The notes: a model not told the origin generated them from the letters alone. Counted from the first letter of the stretch, positions 31,172-41,312 are shown. The stretch is 64,000 bases of DNA from Symsagittifera roscoffensis (GCF_963678635.1 NC_087064.1:83631847-83695846), one strand, 5' to 3'. Made by a program: numbers and translations.

Positions 31172-31516
31172 TGACAACAGACAGTTGGAAAAAATGAATG
31201 AATTCAAGAAAGCAGAAAGTAGGGATTAATTTGAAATAGTTTTCAGAGAATTTTTCATGATAGTCACTTTTTGATAAAGTTGAGAGCGAGCAAGTTTTCA
31301 GACTTTTCCCCCGCTTGGATAAAAAACGTTAGTAAGAGAAACATTTAATAAATCTGATTTAAAAATGTCTTCACTTAACTCATTGACATTGGAAAACATT
31401 GAATTTCCAATTAAAACACAATTAATTACTAGATGCAAGCGAACAAAAAATGTCTGTCAAAATTGTCTCAGAGTTGAGCTTGAGGGTTATAGACTTAACA
31501 CATGCCATAATTTTCC

Positions 31517-31797
31517 TGTGAAAGTAACCTCGTTGAGTTTACCTCAACACCAGTGCCACTGGCGGTATGTGATGGTCATGCTAACTATAACAATGACCTT
31601 GGCATTACTTTTTATTTACAAAAGAACATGATATAAATAAACCACAAAAAGTCTCCACTACACTCCTACTTCGACAACTTGAAAACAAAATAGTATGTTT
31701 ATCACATTTACTGCGACAAAGTCATTTAGATTCGAAAGTTCCGTTAAATTTGTGTCATTAGTACCCTCGGTACTATAAGGCGAATCTGATCCCCGTA
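31517..31797 (-). mobile_element. 3' LTR of minus-strand gypsy element, unit 3
   Basis: On the minus strand it starts TACGGGGATC directly after the polypurine tract AGGGGAGAAGA (31808-31798), which itself follows a TGA stop. It ends ...ACTTTCACA. A ~110-base core (containing ACCATCACATACCGCCAGTG on the minus strand) and the terminal GAGGT...CTTTCAC match the block at 37334-37562, which ends at a TGGCGC primer-binding-site candidate. The two are strongly diverged and have indels, so the element is old. Confidence 0.55.
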
Positions 31798-31808
31798 TCT
31801 TCTCCCCT
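31798..31808 (-). promoter_or_regulatory. Polypurine tract of gypsy element
   Basis: AGGGGAGAAGA on the minus strand lies between the tail ORF stop (31809-31811) and the LTR start. Its position and composition fit the plus-strand primer of LTR retroelements. Copies sit at the same place in units 1 and 2. Confidence 0.55.
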
Positions 31809-32779
31809 TCAGAGGAAAATTAAATTCTTTAAGTTTTCCAGCTCCTCCAAGATTTGCCGTTGGTCTTCTTCCATCATGCTGATAGCAGACAATTCGTCGG
31901 CAATGTCCAATTCATCGTTTGCCTTTGCCATTGAAACACTACACACGCCGCTGATATTGGCCAAATCCTCTGTTCGAACGATAAAATAAGATGCCATTGG
32001 GTCACGAGACTCGTCGATGGTACTGGTCAATTTTGCGGTTTCAACAATAACATCTTTTCAATCCTCGGTTCTGATCTTTTTGCTCGTTTCACTTTTCAAA
32101 AACGCTCTTTGCTCCAATTGAGCCCACGACTCTACTGATGCTGTTTCCTCCTGCGGTACACTATCCTGGTCAGAAACTGTCCGGTGACTCGTAACTTGAA
32201 CTCTTTGCAAAATCGGACCGGATACCCCTGAATTCGAATCAATACGTTCCAGTAACTCCTGGCCTGCTCTGTCTATCGCCTCCCGCGTTCATTGAAACTC
32301 CGCTTGTGCAGTGTCTATTTTTTCCCAGTGCTGGAGTTTTATGGCTGTTTCGAACTATAGCCTCTAGTCTTTGGTGAAAAACCTGTGCTCTGTATCCATC
32401 GATAGTGTTTTCTTGCTATCCGTAACCGGAAATACTTCTTTTGGTGTGCTTGACGATCCTGCATAGCTTGTCCAGGACATCATCAGCTTGTCCAGGACAA
32501 ACGAACAGAGACTGATATGTCTTCTTGCATAGAGTCCTCGCCCCAAAAGAATCTACAAACTTCGCGGTCAAAGTATGTATCTTCTGCGTTGCAATTCTTC
32601 GGGGTAGGGATTTCATTCGGGGTACCATCTTGACTTCTGGCGCAAGTTATCCAATCTCCCGTATTATGAATCCCACCCCTGGGTTGACTGAACATTTTCA
32701 GTACCAACAGTCTTGGTGCTGCCTCGGGCAATTCGTTGCCTTCATCATCAGAATCGTTTCGCGTGGATACTACTTTCAC
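31809..32779 (-). pseudogene. Tail ORF of gypsy element, unit 3, with unique upstream part
   Basis: The same tail as in units 1 and 2 continues here across the duplication boundary (32552) into unique sequence. The upstream frame (32779-32483) contains LVLKMFSQPRG and CRFFWGEDSMQED. An alternative frame (32628-32416) contains QADDVLDKLCRIVKHTKR. A 14-bp direct duplication, AGCTTGTCCAGGAC (at about 32466 and 32487), probably shifted the frame. This copy shows what units 1 and 2 lost at their right ends. Confidence 0.5.
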
Positions 32780-33573
32780 AGTTTGTTGCTCGACTGGTAT
32801 CGCACTCGTGAAAAATCGTTCAGCCAGGAGTTTAGGTTGCTTGCGTTCTCTTAACGGTCCAGTTTTGTCTTTTCATACCTGTTTTGGCTTCCTAATCGGA
32901 GACTGGCCTCCTGGGCCCTTGGCGGACTACTGAAAGATTCAAACTTGACAACATCTGGCGTTGTCAGCGTCGCCTCCCTTCCTCCTTCCAATTTTCTGTG
33001 ATATCAGCTCTGCAGCACTTCAAGTCAGTCAGTCGAGCAATGCTCTCCTAATTGACTATCTTCTACGTCTTCGGCAGATGACAACACAATTGGGCTATCT
33101 GTGGTATCTTGTCCAGTATCTTGTCAACTTTCTCAATTTTCGTTAATCGCTGTTCAGATTACCAATCAACCGACTGGGTAGCTCGGTAGCATTGAAGTAG
33201 TTTTCTGTTCTTGTTTTGGGTTCGGTTGCCAACCACAGTTGACTTTATTGGCGTAAGGCTATCAGATGAACTATCGATGATGATCGGATTTTCCGTACCA
33301 CTACTATGTATGACATCCTCTTTATCATCCATGCTCTCCTGAGTAGCTCGTAGAGCGGCTTCCTTTTTCTGGTTCCATGTACTGCCTCCTGGTACCTTTG
33401 GTTGGCGTTGTTGGTTGAGCCGAACTATCTAGTCCCCAATCATCCGATGGTTTTTGGCGTAAACTTATCGAAAGGGTAGTTTTGTGAACAACCTTCTCCG
33501 AATCCAGAAAAAACCATTTGATCGATTTTTCGGACTACTTGCTCCGTTAAAAAGTCATAAAAAGGTTCGGATT
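32780..33573 (-). other. Decayed gypsy sequence, no intact frame
   Basis: This lies between the tail ORF and the integrase C-terminal piece of the minus-strand element. Frames are short and switch often. A 61-codon plus-strand frame (32961-33146) has no family features. Confidence 0.4.
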
Positions 33574-33810
33574 TTAAGCGGTCCCGAAATAAATTGTAAC
33601 CTTGTTGTTGCGCCGTGAAAATACGCGCTGTGTTTGTTCCCCTAATGATCCCATGATCCCTTCTGATGAGTTTCTCATGAACTCAATTCGAGCCGCCGTC
33701 TGCTTGAATATAGTCTTGCATAAACTGAGCGGGAAATAACTTCTTGTTTTCATCTGGGAAGTACAAAACACTCTTCCAGGACAGGTTACTTGACGAGGCG
33801 ACACGTGCAA
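33574..33810 (-). pseudogene. Gypsy integrase C-terminal piece
   Basis: This 78-codon minus-strand frame (FCTSQMKTRSYFPLSLCKTI...) lies just after the integrase core piece in the element's order. It has no definitive motif and the assignment is positional. Neighbouring frames also look coding-like, so the piece is probably broken by several indels. Confidence 0.35.
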
Positions 33811-33835
33811 CCGTATACCAAAACTTGTTTACTTT

Positions 33836-34284
33836 TTAATCAAAAAGTGCCTCCATTGGATAACAACCTAAATATTGATGTGTAGTAGTTCGTATGCTAT
33901 ATAGAAAATTCAGTGCCTGCTGAAAGGAACATGCCAACAGTCGTTCTCTCAGGGTACAGATCAATCGCTCGACCAAACCGTTGGCCCTGTGTTGACTCAC
34001 GGGATCATTAATTATTTTATATGATTTCTAGTACAGAATTCGCCGTTTGAATTGGCTACAAATCAAGTCCTTTGGTCTGTTATACTTGCCCTCGGTGTTG
34101 CATGTTTGGCAAAACAGTTTTCCAGAAAACCTTGGATTATTTTCGTGGTCGTTCCTGTCATTATTTGAACGGACTGAAATTTCGAGAATCTATCGATGCA
34201 CGTTAGTAGATAATTGTTCGCGCCCCACACCACGGGCAATGGGCCAAGAAAATCCACTTGTTTTTCCTGATTCGGTTCTTCCAA
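33836..34284 (-). pseudogene. Gypsy integrase catalytic core, frameshifted
   Basis: Frame 34284-34063 begins ...VDFLGPLPVVWGANNYLLT followed by CIDRFSKFQSVQI and ends SITDQRT. These fit the first Asp region and the second Asp (TDQGT-like) of the DD35E integrase core. The core resumes in another frame at 34009-33836 with HRANGLVERLICTLRERLL, whose Glu is the third catalytic residue. The protein inserts LTR retrotransposon cDNA. The frame change and stop codons make it inactive. Confidence 0.75.
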
Positions 34285-34356
34285 TGTATCTTATTCAGTT
34301 TTATCGTTGTCCGAAATGATTGATTTTAAGTTCCTACCAGATATAACGCACTCGGT

Positions 34357-34542
34357 TTAAGTGGCTGCCGTTAACTGTATCTGTCTGTTCAAGTGCAGCC
34401 ACCAGAAATAATTGCTTGCCACGTCTCTCCTCTTAACCATTACCAAATGTTTTTTGTGAAGACGGATTATAATCTGAGCTCTGAACTCTGGCGGCAATAA
34501 ATTTCGGTCTTCGAGGAATAATATGCCTTTTGAGGTATACAA
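34357..34542 (-). pseudogene. Gypsy integrase zinc-binding region
   Basis: GILFLEDRNLLPPEFRAQII and RLHKKHLVMVKRRDVASNYFWW match the pattern before and inside the HHCC domain (LHxxH...; ..W W P). The two His of the HHCC are kept (LHKKH). The Cys pair is not in this frame. It lies immediately upstream of the catalytic core, as expected. Confidence 0.65.
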
Positions 34543-35182
34543 TTAATCCAAATGATGTACAAAATAAGGGCCTAGGTTTTGAAAAAGATCGAGATTATTT
34601 GTTTTTAAAGCTTCAACAACACTATTCAAATTCTCATCCGCCTTAGTTAGTATTGCGATAAATTCAACATCAAAAAAATCCGACGAAATCAAATAAAAAG
34701 GCAGTAAGCACAATCTGATGGATAAGGGAAGTTTCAGCCGAAAGCTGGCGAAAGGAATTGTTGCCAGAAACGTTAATTCAATGAATTTCACGGGCCTCAA
34801 GCCCTTGGTTAGAAGCTGACTCCTATGGTGATACTTCGGCCATCCTTAAAGAATTTATCAACTCACAATTTCGATAGTGTTTAGTTCACTCTTAATTTTT
34901 AACACGAAATTTGATCAGATGACAGTTTCAAAATGTGTCAATTAGTCTTTTCGAGGACGGAATTGCTGCTCTGCTTTTGCACTGGTCATTACGTCACTTT
35001 GGTTGTTCAATTCAAAACTGCTTGCACTAGCTGACAGAAAATAGACGATTAAATGTTTTTGTGTAAATGTTTTTGTCTAATTCCAATAGTTTCGGGGATG
35101 TGCTGACGGGAAGTCGAGACAAGTAATCGACGTGCCCCATATTCTTCCCCGAATTGCGCTTTAGTTCGTAGTCGAATATGTG
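34543..35182 (-). other. RNase H-integrase linker, heavily decayed
   Basis: A minus-strand 85-codon frame (34800-34543) reads partly protein-like. No motif is recognised. The remainder has stops in all frames. Confidence 0.4.
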
Positions 35183-35407
35183 TCAGCAATTGACCCATCT
35201 CACAAATCGAGTTTGATTAATTTTTCTTTTCTTTTCCTCTGACAAACACGATAGCACTAGCAATGCTTTATGGTCGGTTATGACCTTAAACGGAGACTCA
35301 AACAGATAATTTTGATAGCGAGTTACCACCGAATCGACAGCTAGCAGTTCCAATTTGTTGACGCTATACTTCAATTCGGCCTCATTTGAAAGTCTCGCTG
35401 CGTGCAA
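35183..35407 (-). pseudogene. Gypsy RNase H
   Basis: LSNEAELKYSVNKLELLAVD, RYQNYLFESPFKVITDHKAL and RFVRWV are the standard signature of the retrotransposon RNase H (catalytic Glu in 'E.ELLA', Asp in 'TDH.AL'). RNase H removes the RNA strand after reverse transcription. The frame lacks its N-terminal part and ends at a stop before the downstream linker. Confidence 0.8.
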
Positions 35408-35536
35408 TACTGGATTTCAACCCTCGGCGTGTGAATGTTCCAGGGGCGCCCCGAGGCCCTGTTTCAAAGCGCCAAGTTTCGCTCGCGTAGTTTTATTCAC
35501 AAGGACATGATGATTCTGAACAAAACTGCTAGCAAT

Positions 35537-36005
35537 TTACTTCATTTCAGCAAAAGTTCTACTATGTGCATCCCTCCATTCGAAACGTGAGTGTTTTTTC
35601 TTAGGATCCCTAAAACGTTCTGTAGTAGCAGCTGAATTAGAATTAAACAAAAAAAAATGATTCATTGACCCAATCAATGATCTAACATCCGTTATGTTCT
35701 CGGGCTGTTTCATTTGAGCAATTTTGTCGATTTTCCGCTCAACTGGAACTGTACCTCCTTTTGAAAGTTGGAAGTTCAATGACTCGATTTCTTTTGCGAA
35801 AAAAGTACATTTAATTTTTTTTGCAGCTGCATTATTTTCATCCAACATTTTTGAGATATTGCTAATATCCAGCCAGTGGCGTTCATCTTAACCTCTGGTC
35901 GCGATGAGGCTGTCCAGGTACACATGCACGGACGGTAAATGCCATAACATTGAATCTTTTTTTTGGAAGCCATTGCGCATATCACCTAGTCCGTAAAATC
36001 CTGTC
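35537..36005 (-). pseudogene. Gypsy reverse transcriptase, palm C to thumb
   Basis: In one minus-strand frame (near 35915) the catalytic loop reads VYLDSLIA, i.e. Y-x-D-S instead of Y-x-D-D. After a frame change, residues KIKCTFFAKEIESLNFQLS and QPENITDVRSLIGSMNHFF (35848-35537) give the thumb/connection region typical of Ty3/gypsy RT ('K...P.....LR.F.G..N'). The substituted second Asp, the stop after it and the frame change mark a dead copy. Confidence 0.7.
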
Positions 36006-36028
36006 AAGAAACGATATGACCCTGTCTC

Positions 36029-36452
36029 TTATCCTCCGACGATGCTGAAGTTGCAGTGTCTACTAGTTTTCTCACTTAACGGCTTTTGCGAATATGTGTA
36101 TTTTAGGTCGATATAAGAGAACCAAAATGGGACAAAAGTATTACCACTATTCATTAACATGACCTTCTCAACCAGTTGAATTATGTTCGGCATTTGATAC
36201 CAATTCCGATAAATTAGCTTATTCATGATTTCTGAATTTAGGGCCATTTTTACCGTTCCTTCATGTTTAGCTGTACCAGCCGTTGGTAAAATACTGCAAC
36301 CTTCGGTACACTTGCATAATTTTTTCGATATGCCCCTCTTTCAGTAAGCTTTCTATCGTCGCCTCAACCCTTTGGTAAAACGTGGACCGGTCGCAACGAT
36401 TCGTGGAAATGCGTTCTGACTTCGCAAATTTTAAGAGCACCTTTTTGTTCAA
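36029..36452 (-). pseudogene. Gypsy reverse transcriptase, N-terminal fingers
   Basis: FYQRVEATIESLLKEGHIEK (in 36452-36267) matches the start of Ty3/gypsy RT, where 'v...i..ll..G.I..s.Sp' is standard. The next frame (36247-36029) contains LIYRNWYQMPNIIQLVEKV, with some resemblance to the 'R..yPlP.i..l' stretch. The pieces are out of frame with each other. Confidence 0.6.
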
Positions 36453-37056
36453 AGAAGCCTTAGAACTCCCTAAAATTACACTCTATGTACTTACGTTTTT
36501 AATATAACTAGCCTGTTGACGATTTGTCGAATTTTGCTAACTTTGATTAAATTTAATCCAAGGTGAATTTGGGAGCCCTCGACTAAATCGTTTGTATAGC
36601 ATTTTACCTCTCGCCCTTATCACTGCGAAGTGCAAAGCGTCGACCGATTTGAGTGTTTCTATCCACATTAGCTTGCGAAGATCCTCGTTTTCAATCTAAA
36701 GATGAACTCATCTCGCACAATGGAAACCTTTTTTTTAACCAAAATTGCACCCTCAGTTCAAATCATTCAGCACTCCGAAGACTTGTTCCGTTCCTTCTTT
36801 CTGCTTCCCTTTGCTTTTACTATACAGAACAAATCGTCAAGTTGTAACGTTTGGCATCCTATAGATGTTATCCACCACTAGCTTCCACAGTTCAGTTAAG
36901 CCTATCTCTAAAACCTTCTGTCTCTGATGTTTCTGATAGAAATACTGTTAGCCGTATTTCCGTAATTACTGCAAAAAATTTGATTCCAGCCTCTTATCCA
37001 TTTCACCCCAGGTACTACCTTTGAATAGGCGTTTTTCCTCCTCAATCAGACGGTTC
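36453..37056 (-). other. Gag/protease interval of gypsy element, eroded
   Basis: On the minus strand, short coding-like pieces (e.g. TELWKLVVDNIYRMPNV) are separated by stops. No CCHC knuckle or protease DTG is seen. The interval is too short for a full gag and protease, so a deletion is likely. Confidence 0.4.
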
Positions 37057-37350
37057 TCACTTCTCTCCACACCGCAATAGCTGCGTTCCGGCCTTCCCTT
37101 TCAGTTGGTGCCGCGTTATCTTCAGTTCCTGCTGGTTCTTCCAGCGTAGAATAAAGATTCTCTGGAAGAACTTTTCCGCCATTAGAACTTTTATGTCGAT
37201 CTCTTTTTGTTTGCAATTACTACAAATTGGAACCTTTGGGCCCAATGTTTCCACAGTACCGAGGGTTCCTGCGATGGATTGTGCCAGAACACATCTGGGG
37301 CGCGGTAGCTCAAATTTAATGCTGACTGCGCCACGTGAAAGCGACCTCAA
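37057..37350 (-). pseudogene. Putative gag N-terminus of gypsy element
   Basis: This frame follows the primer-binding site. It reads FELPRPRCVLAQSIAGTLGT, then PICSNCKQKEIDI and a basic helix-like stretch. It is the first ORF of the minus-strand element by position. No Gag domain is recognised with certainty. The first residues overlap the primer-binding-site candidate. Confidence 0.4.
37321..37333 (-). promoter_or_regulatory. Primer-binding-site candidate of gypsy element
   Basis: On the minus strand TGGCGCAGTCAGC directly follows the LTR end (...TTTCACG). TGG plus GC-rich bases is the usual form of a tRNA primer site. The tRNA was not identified. Confidence 0.45.
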
Positions 37351-37562
37351 TGTTACATGTTATCACAAAAGGTAAGAAAATGAACTTGAATATAAGTCAA
37401 TACCAGCGTCACTGGCGGTTTGTGATGGTCATGTTAACTACACCAGTGACCTTGGCAATACTAATCATTTACATAGTAACAGAATATAAATATGTTACAC
37501 CTAGCCTTCAGTCACTTGCAATCACAGTGAAGGATCCTTACAACCTAAAGCCTGCTGTATAA
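37334..37562 (-). mobile_element. 5' LTR of minus-strand gypsy element, diverged
   Basis: A central ~110 bases and the last ~20 bases match the 3' LTR at 31517-31797 in order and orientation. The start (upper coordinate) could not be fixed. Divergence is much greater than between the family 1 LTRs. Confidence 0.5.
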
Positions 37563-38129
37563 TAAGAAAAAGTGTATCAAAAGTTTTTTTTTTGGCAAAC
37601 TCGCTGTTTCGTTTGTTGATGAAGGAAAAAACGGCGATAAACTTGGGAAATACTCCTCTCTAACAAATTTTTCCTTCTTAGTACTAAAAATGAGTTTAAG
37701 CCGATTAGATTTAATACCCATTACAATAATTTAATTTTTTCACCTTATCATTGGTATCGATACACAGGGTTGTGAGGGGACTGAATGTCAATTAGATTTT
37801 AACGAGATCAACATCTTGTAGAAAATTGAATTGACTTCCTTTGCCCGGATTCTAGATAACGCTGTCTCTCATCGTCAATAGCAAGTGAAAAAAAAGTAAA
37901 GGCAGAAAAACAACTCAAGAAAGCGGTGCTAACGTATTGGTGCAACAATTTGGCTGGCAAACCAAAAAAGATATACGGATGATGCAAATGTATGATTACC
38001 AGGCCAAATTGCGCCTTTTGTGAATCCACAACCTTGCTACGTTTCAAAGATCTTCTCTGCTGTTTTGGATTCCGCGGAGAAAAAACTAAAACACTGTTTG
38101 ATGGCCCCAAATCGCTCCAAAAACAGGCA
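37563..38129. other. No gene recognised
   Basis: A minus-strand frame (38278-37808) has a partly protein-like middle (HLHHPYIFFGLPAKLLHQYV) but overlaps the repeat cluster at one end. I cannot assign it. Confidence 0.4.
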
Positions 38130-38400
38130 AATTTGCGGAATCCGCAACAAAATTTGTGGAATCCGGAACAGTTTGTGGAATTCATGAACAAATGATAATT
38201 TATGCGTTTGGTAATTTTAAGTTGTTGTGGAATCCGCAACTGTAAGAGGAATCCGCAAATCGTAAGCGGAATTCGCAAATTGCAAGCGGAATCAGCAAAT
38301 TGTAGGCATTTTCCGCATAAATTTACGGAATTAACTTACATTTGCGGAATCCGGATCAATTACCAATATTCGCTCGTTGCGGAATTCGCAAAAAAATAGT
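38130..38400. repeat. Cluster of degenerate GGAATCCGCAA repeats
   Basis: About ten imperfect copies of GCGGAATCCGCAA or GGAATTCGCAAATTG lie at ~15-25 base intervals. The motif is itself partly palindromic (GCGGAATTCGC). There is no fixed period, so it is a cluster, not a regular satellite. Fringe copies occur from 38030 to 38450. Confidence 0.6.
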
Positions 38401-38711
38401 AGGCCGACAAAACTTACGTTACAGGTAATTGTACTCGGACTCCGCAGAAACTTACTTTTTGGAACATGTTTAAAGATTTCTCTGGAATCCGGGAACATAC
38501 AGGCACAACAGTATGCGCCTATTCAGTGCACAGTTTGGCCTCGTAAAAAGCGCATTGTTCATAATTGCATTTATCAAAAGTATTTGATACAGATAATCAA
38601 GACAAAAAAATACATTTACGGTTTGAGAGGAAAAAGACATCACTTTCTAAGCTCAACTGGTTTAATCGAAAACAATTTTTAAAATTTAATAAACAACCCG
38701 GGTTGACCTCC
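38401..38711. other. No gene seen
   Basis: A/T-rich sequence; the open frame at 38377-38682 shows no family features. Confidence 0.4.
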
Positions 38712-39682
38712 ATAGACCAAAAATGCTAATCATACGATTTCATACACTTAGTCTATGGGAAAATGCTAGTCATACAAATTTCATACATTTTTGCAAAATG
38801 AGTTTAATCGTATTTCAAAGGTGTTTTATAGTTGTTTTGGTATCGACATTGGTATCTCTTCATACAAAAAAGGAAAAAAAATGGTATGAAAAAAATGCTA
38901 CCCATACAATTTCCATATATGGAAATTGTAAGATTAGAAATTTTTGTAAAAATTTTTTTTGTGAAAAAAAAGCTTTGAACAATCATTTCAACTGCTGGAA
39001 AAACAATTAAGCGTTTTTTGGGCTGCTACGACTGAAAACTTTGACTTTTTTTGTTTTCTGAAAAAAAAACACTAGTCATACAATTTCCATATATGGAAAT
39101 TGCATGACTAGCATTTTTTTGATGGCGACGACAAAAATTTTTCTAAGTATTTTTGAAAATGCCCCAAAAAGTTTTTGTGTTTTTTTTTCAACCGCAAATT
39201 GATTTTCGTATTCAAACAAACACTTTTTGAAAAAAAAATGTTTTTGTATGCCTTGATCAATGTCTGGTAATTTAAAAATTCAAGTTTTAGAAATAATCAT
39301 TTTTGAAAATTACTGCCAAAATTTAAAAGTTCACTACTTTCGTTATGTTATTTGTCTGAGACAGAAGTAACACATATCAGGCTGTTTCCAATGCATTGTT
39401 AGTGCGAGACGGCCAAACCGTTGGTTACTACGTTTGAGTAATCAAGGTTTATGTCATTTGTGTTCGGTTACGAACACAACCAAAAAATATTGAGAAATTA
39501 AAATGCAAAAAATCAATATTTTTGGTTTATGGAAAAATGCTAGTTATACAATTTCCATATATGAAAAAATACTGATCAAAGACCTTTCATGCAATTTTCT
39601 GTACGTATGGAATTGCATGGAAAGTGTATGACTAGCATTTTTCCATATATGGAAATTGTATGACTAGTATTTTTGGTCATCC
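38712..39682. mobile_element. Palindromic element with CCATATATGG cores
   Basis: The left end GACCAAAAATGCTAATCATAC (38715) is the reverse complement, with three mismatches, of the right end GTATGACTAGTATTTTTGGTC (to 39680). Subterminal and internal blocks contain AATTTCCATATATGGAAATT or close variants at about 38910, 39088, 39555 and 39644, often beside ATGACTAGCATTTTT. This fits a foldback or nested non-autonomous DNA transposon. No transposase and no clear target duplication were found. Confidence 0.6.
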
Positions 39683-39720
39683 CGAGAAGAACCCATAATT
39701 AAAACTTTCGTTTAATTTAC

Positions 39721-39898
39721 CTGATATTGAGTATCGGTTTTCGTCGAAGCATTCAATGAAAAAATATGCTCTCGATTCTTCCTCGCCTAAACTGCGGGTG
39801 TCGAACGAGACCAAGTAGCTAGTGTCCAAGTCAATCGGCTTGAAGTCAGAAACAAAAGCAACTACATGTTGGCCTCTGAAGTACGCTATTTGCTCCAT
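39721..39898 (-). CDS. Candidate first exon, unrecognised protein
   Basis: From ATG at 39898 a minus-strand frame of 59 codons (MEQIAYFRGQHVVAFVSDF..., then DTSYLVSFDTRSLGEEES and YFFIECFDENRYSIS) ends at ATATCAG|GTAAATT, a good 5' splice site (GT at 39720-39719). An in-frame stop lies six codons upstream of the ATG. Composition is globular and balanced, unlike random A/T-rich frames nearby. The palindromic element at 38712-39682 would lie in the following intron. No family is recognised and the other exons were not found. Confidence 0.45.
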
Positions 39899-40987
39899 TT
39901 CACACAGCTTCAACTAACGGCCAGTTACCCTCACACTTAATAAGATTATGAAAGAACTGCTCGTATTGACCAAAAACACCAATTTATCATTTGCAAAATG
40001 TTGAGTTTATTGGGCGTTGAGCATATTTATTTATTCCGTCAAATATATATGGGTCTAGTTTCGCAACGTTCTAACTATATAATCAACCATCTAAATTTAG
40101 TTGATTGCAACATGCAACGCTCTTAGTTAAAGCGGCCCATCAATTTGATTTTTCGATGAAATCAGAGAAGCTTGTCTGTAAATGTTTTTTTTCTAAATTG
40201 TGGGAAATTGTGGGAAAGAGTAGAAGAGCGGTAGGTCGTAGCTTAGCTTAGCTTCAATAAGTGCCCTGCGGCTGAGGCTTCTGACTGGTTGCCTAAAAAA
40301 CCGTCTATTGAAACTTTATTCAAACTTATTTTTGGATTTTTTTGACAGGTCTGTTTACGTCAGTTACATAAAACTCATAAATCGTTCCAAAAATTAAACC
40401 TCCTTAAACTTAACCAATTATTACTGCGAATATTTCATTTCACATTTGTCGTGTCGTAAAAATTTCATTGCGCAACTTTTCCTTGTTAGGTTTCTACATT
40501 GGTCTGAAGAGACATATTTTCGAACGGTTTTACCCGACACTCAAAAACGTTTTTTTTTTCGATGGAGCTGAAACAACACAAAAGTTAGGTTGCACTCCCA
40601 GACAGAAGCCATCCCAGATGCAACATGTGCCATTTAATTGACAAAGCCATGGCAGCTATGTTGCCACCATATGAGCACTTTTACTAGCAGGTTATCGTGA
40701 ACAAAAGTGGACTTCGTAATTATGATAATAAATTCCTAACTCGCTTGCAAAAAATTACACAAATCATAAGTTGTTCGAAAACGTAGCGCACAAAATAGCG
40801 CCCATATTAATAATTGCACTAAAAATATTTAAAAAAATAGACATTTGGAGTTTCAGATTTCCTTTCTTCAGCCGGTTGTTTACTCAGATAAAAATTATAT
40901 CAAGAAAAAGAAGAGCAATAACTCGTGGAATGCAATAACGTTGAAAGGATTTGAATCACACACTTTTATCTCCACGAGCATATGCGT
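39899..40987. other. Mostly non-coding; one weak exon candidate
   Basis: At 40854-40856 a CAG follows A/T-rich DNA. From there a plus-strand frame stays open into the MITE at 40988 (FLQPVVYSDKNYIKKKK..., Ser/Asn-rich). There is no good donor and no family, so it is weak. The rest shows no feature. Confidence 0.3.
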
Positions 40988-41312
40988 CAGATGCGGATCT
41001 AGGATTTTCTCGAGGGGGCGGCTTTAAAAAATAATTTGAAATTTTTGACATTTTTTTTAGGTCGACCAAATTGATTTTCCGAGCTCTCCTAAAGCAGTAA
41101 AAAGACGCTGTTTTGGCCAAAACTTCCGCGCCGCAGACAAATTGTTGAAAAAAAAACAGGTCAAAAAAGCCGTTTTTGGGCATTTTCCGAAAATTTTGAC
41201 AAAAAAATTGCGTTTTTTGGCGCGCGCTCCCACTCAAAGTTAGTATTCATTGGCGCCAAAGGTCGCCTTTAGAAATATTTTAGGGTCGGTCGGCCAAAAT
41301 AGGATTTCTTAA
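40988..41312. mobile_element. hAT-type MITE truncated by the minisatellite
   Basis: It starts CAGATGCGGATCTAGGATTT and follows the 495-905 MITE through GGTCGACCAAAT, GCGCGCGCTCCC and TTTTAGGGTCGGTCGGCCAAA to the segment ending TTTCTTAA. At that point the ~110 bases of the MITE's right end are absent and the satellite begins. The right terminal repeat does not appear in the 48.4-49.0 kb interruption. Confidence 0.8.

Larger units (their letters stand above)
26765..32552. repeat. Tandem triplication, unit 3 (5,788 bp)
   Basis: This is the third direct copy. At its right end (AAAAGAAT, to 32552) the sequence continues into unique DNA that carries on the minus-strand gypsy remnant. Unit 3 therefore retains the ancestral right junction and unit 1 the ancestral left junction. 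Confidence 0.95.
31517..37562 (-). mobile_element. Degenerate Ty3/gypsy element, about 6.05 kb
   Basis: Minus-strand order is 5' LTR, primer site, gag-like frame, RT, RNase H, integrase, tail ORF, polypurine tract, 3' LTR. This order is complete and of Ty3/gypsy type (integrase after RNase H). Every domain is broken by stops or shifts. The 3' end was copied in the triplication, so two extra 3' ends lie at about 19930-20959 and 25724-26753. Confidence 0.75.
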
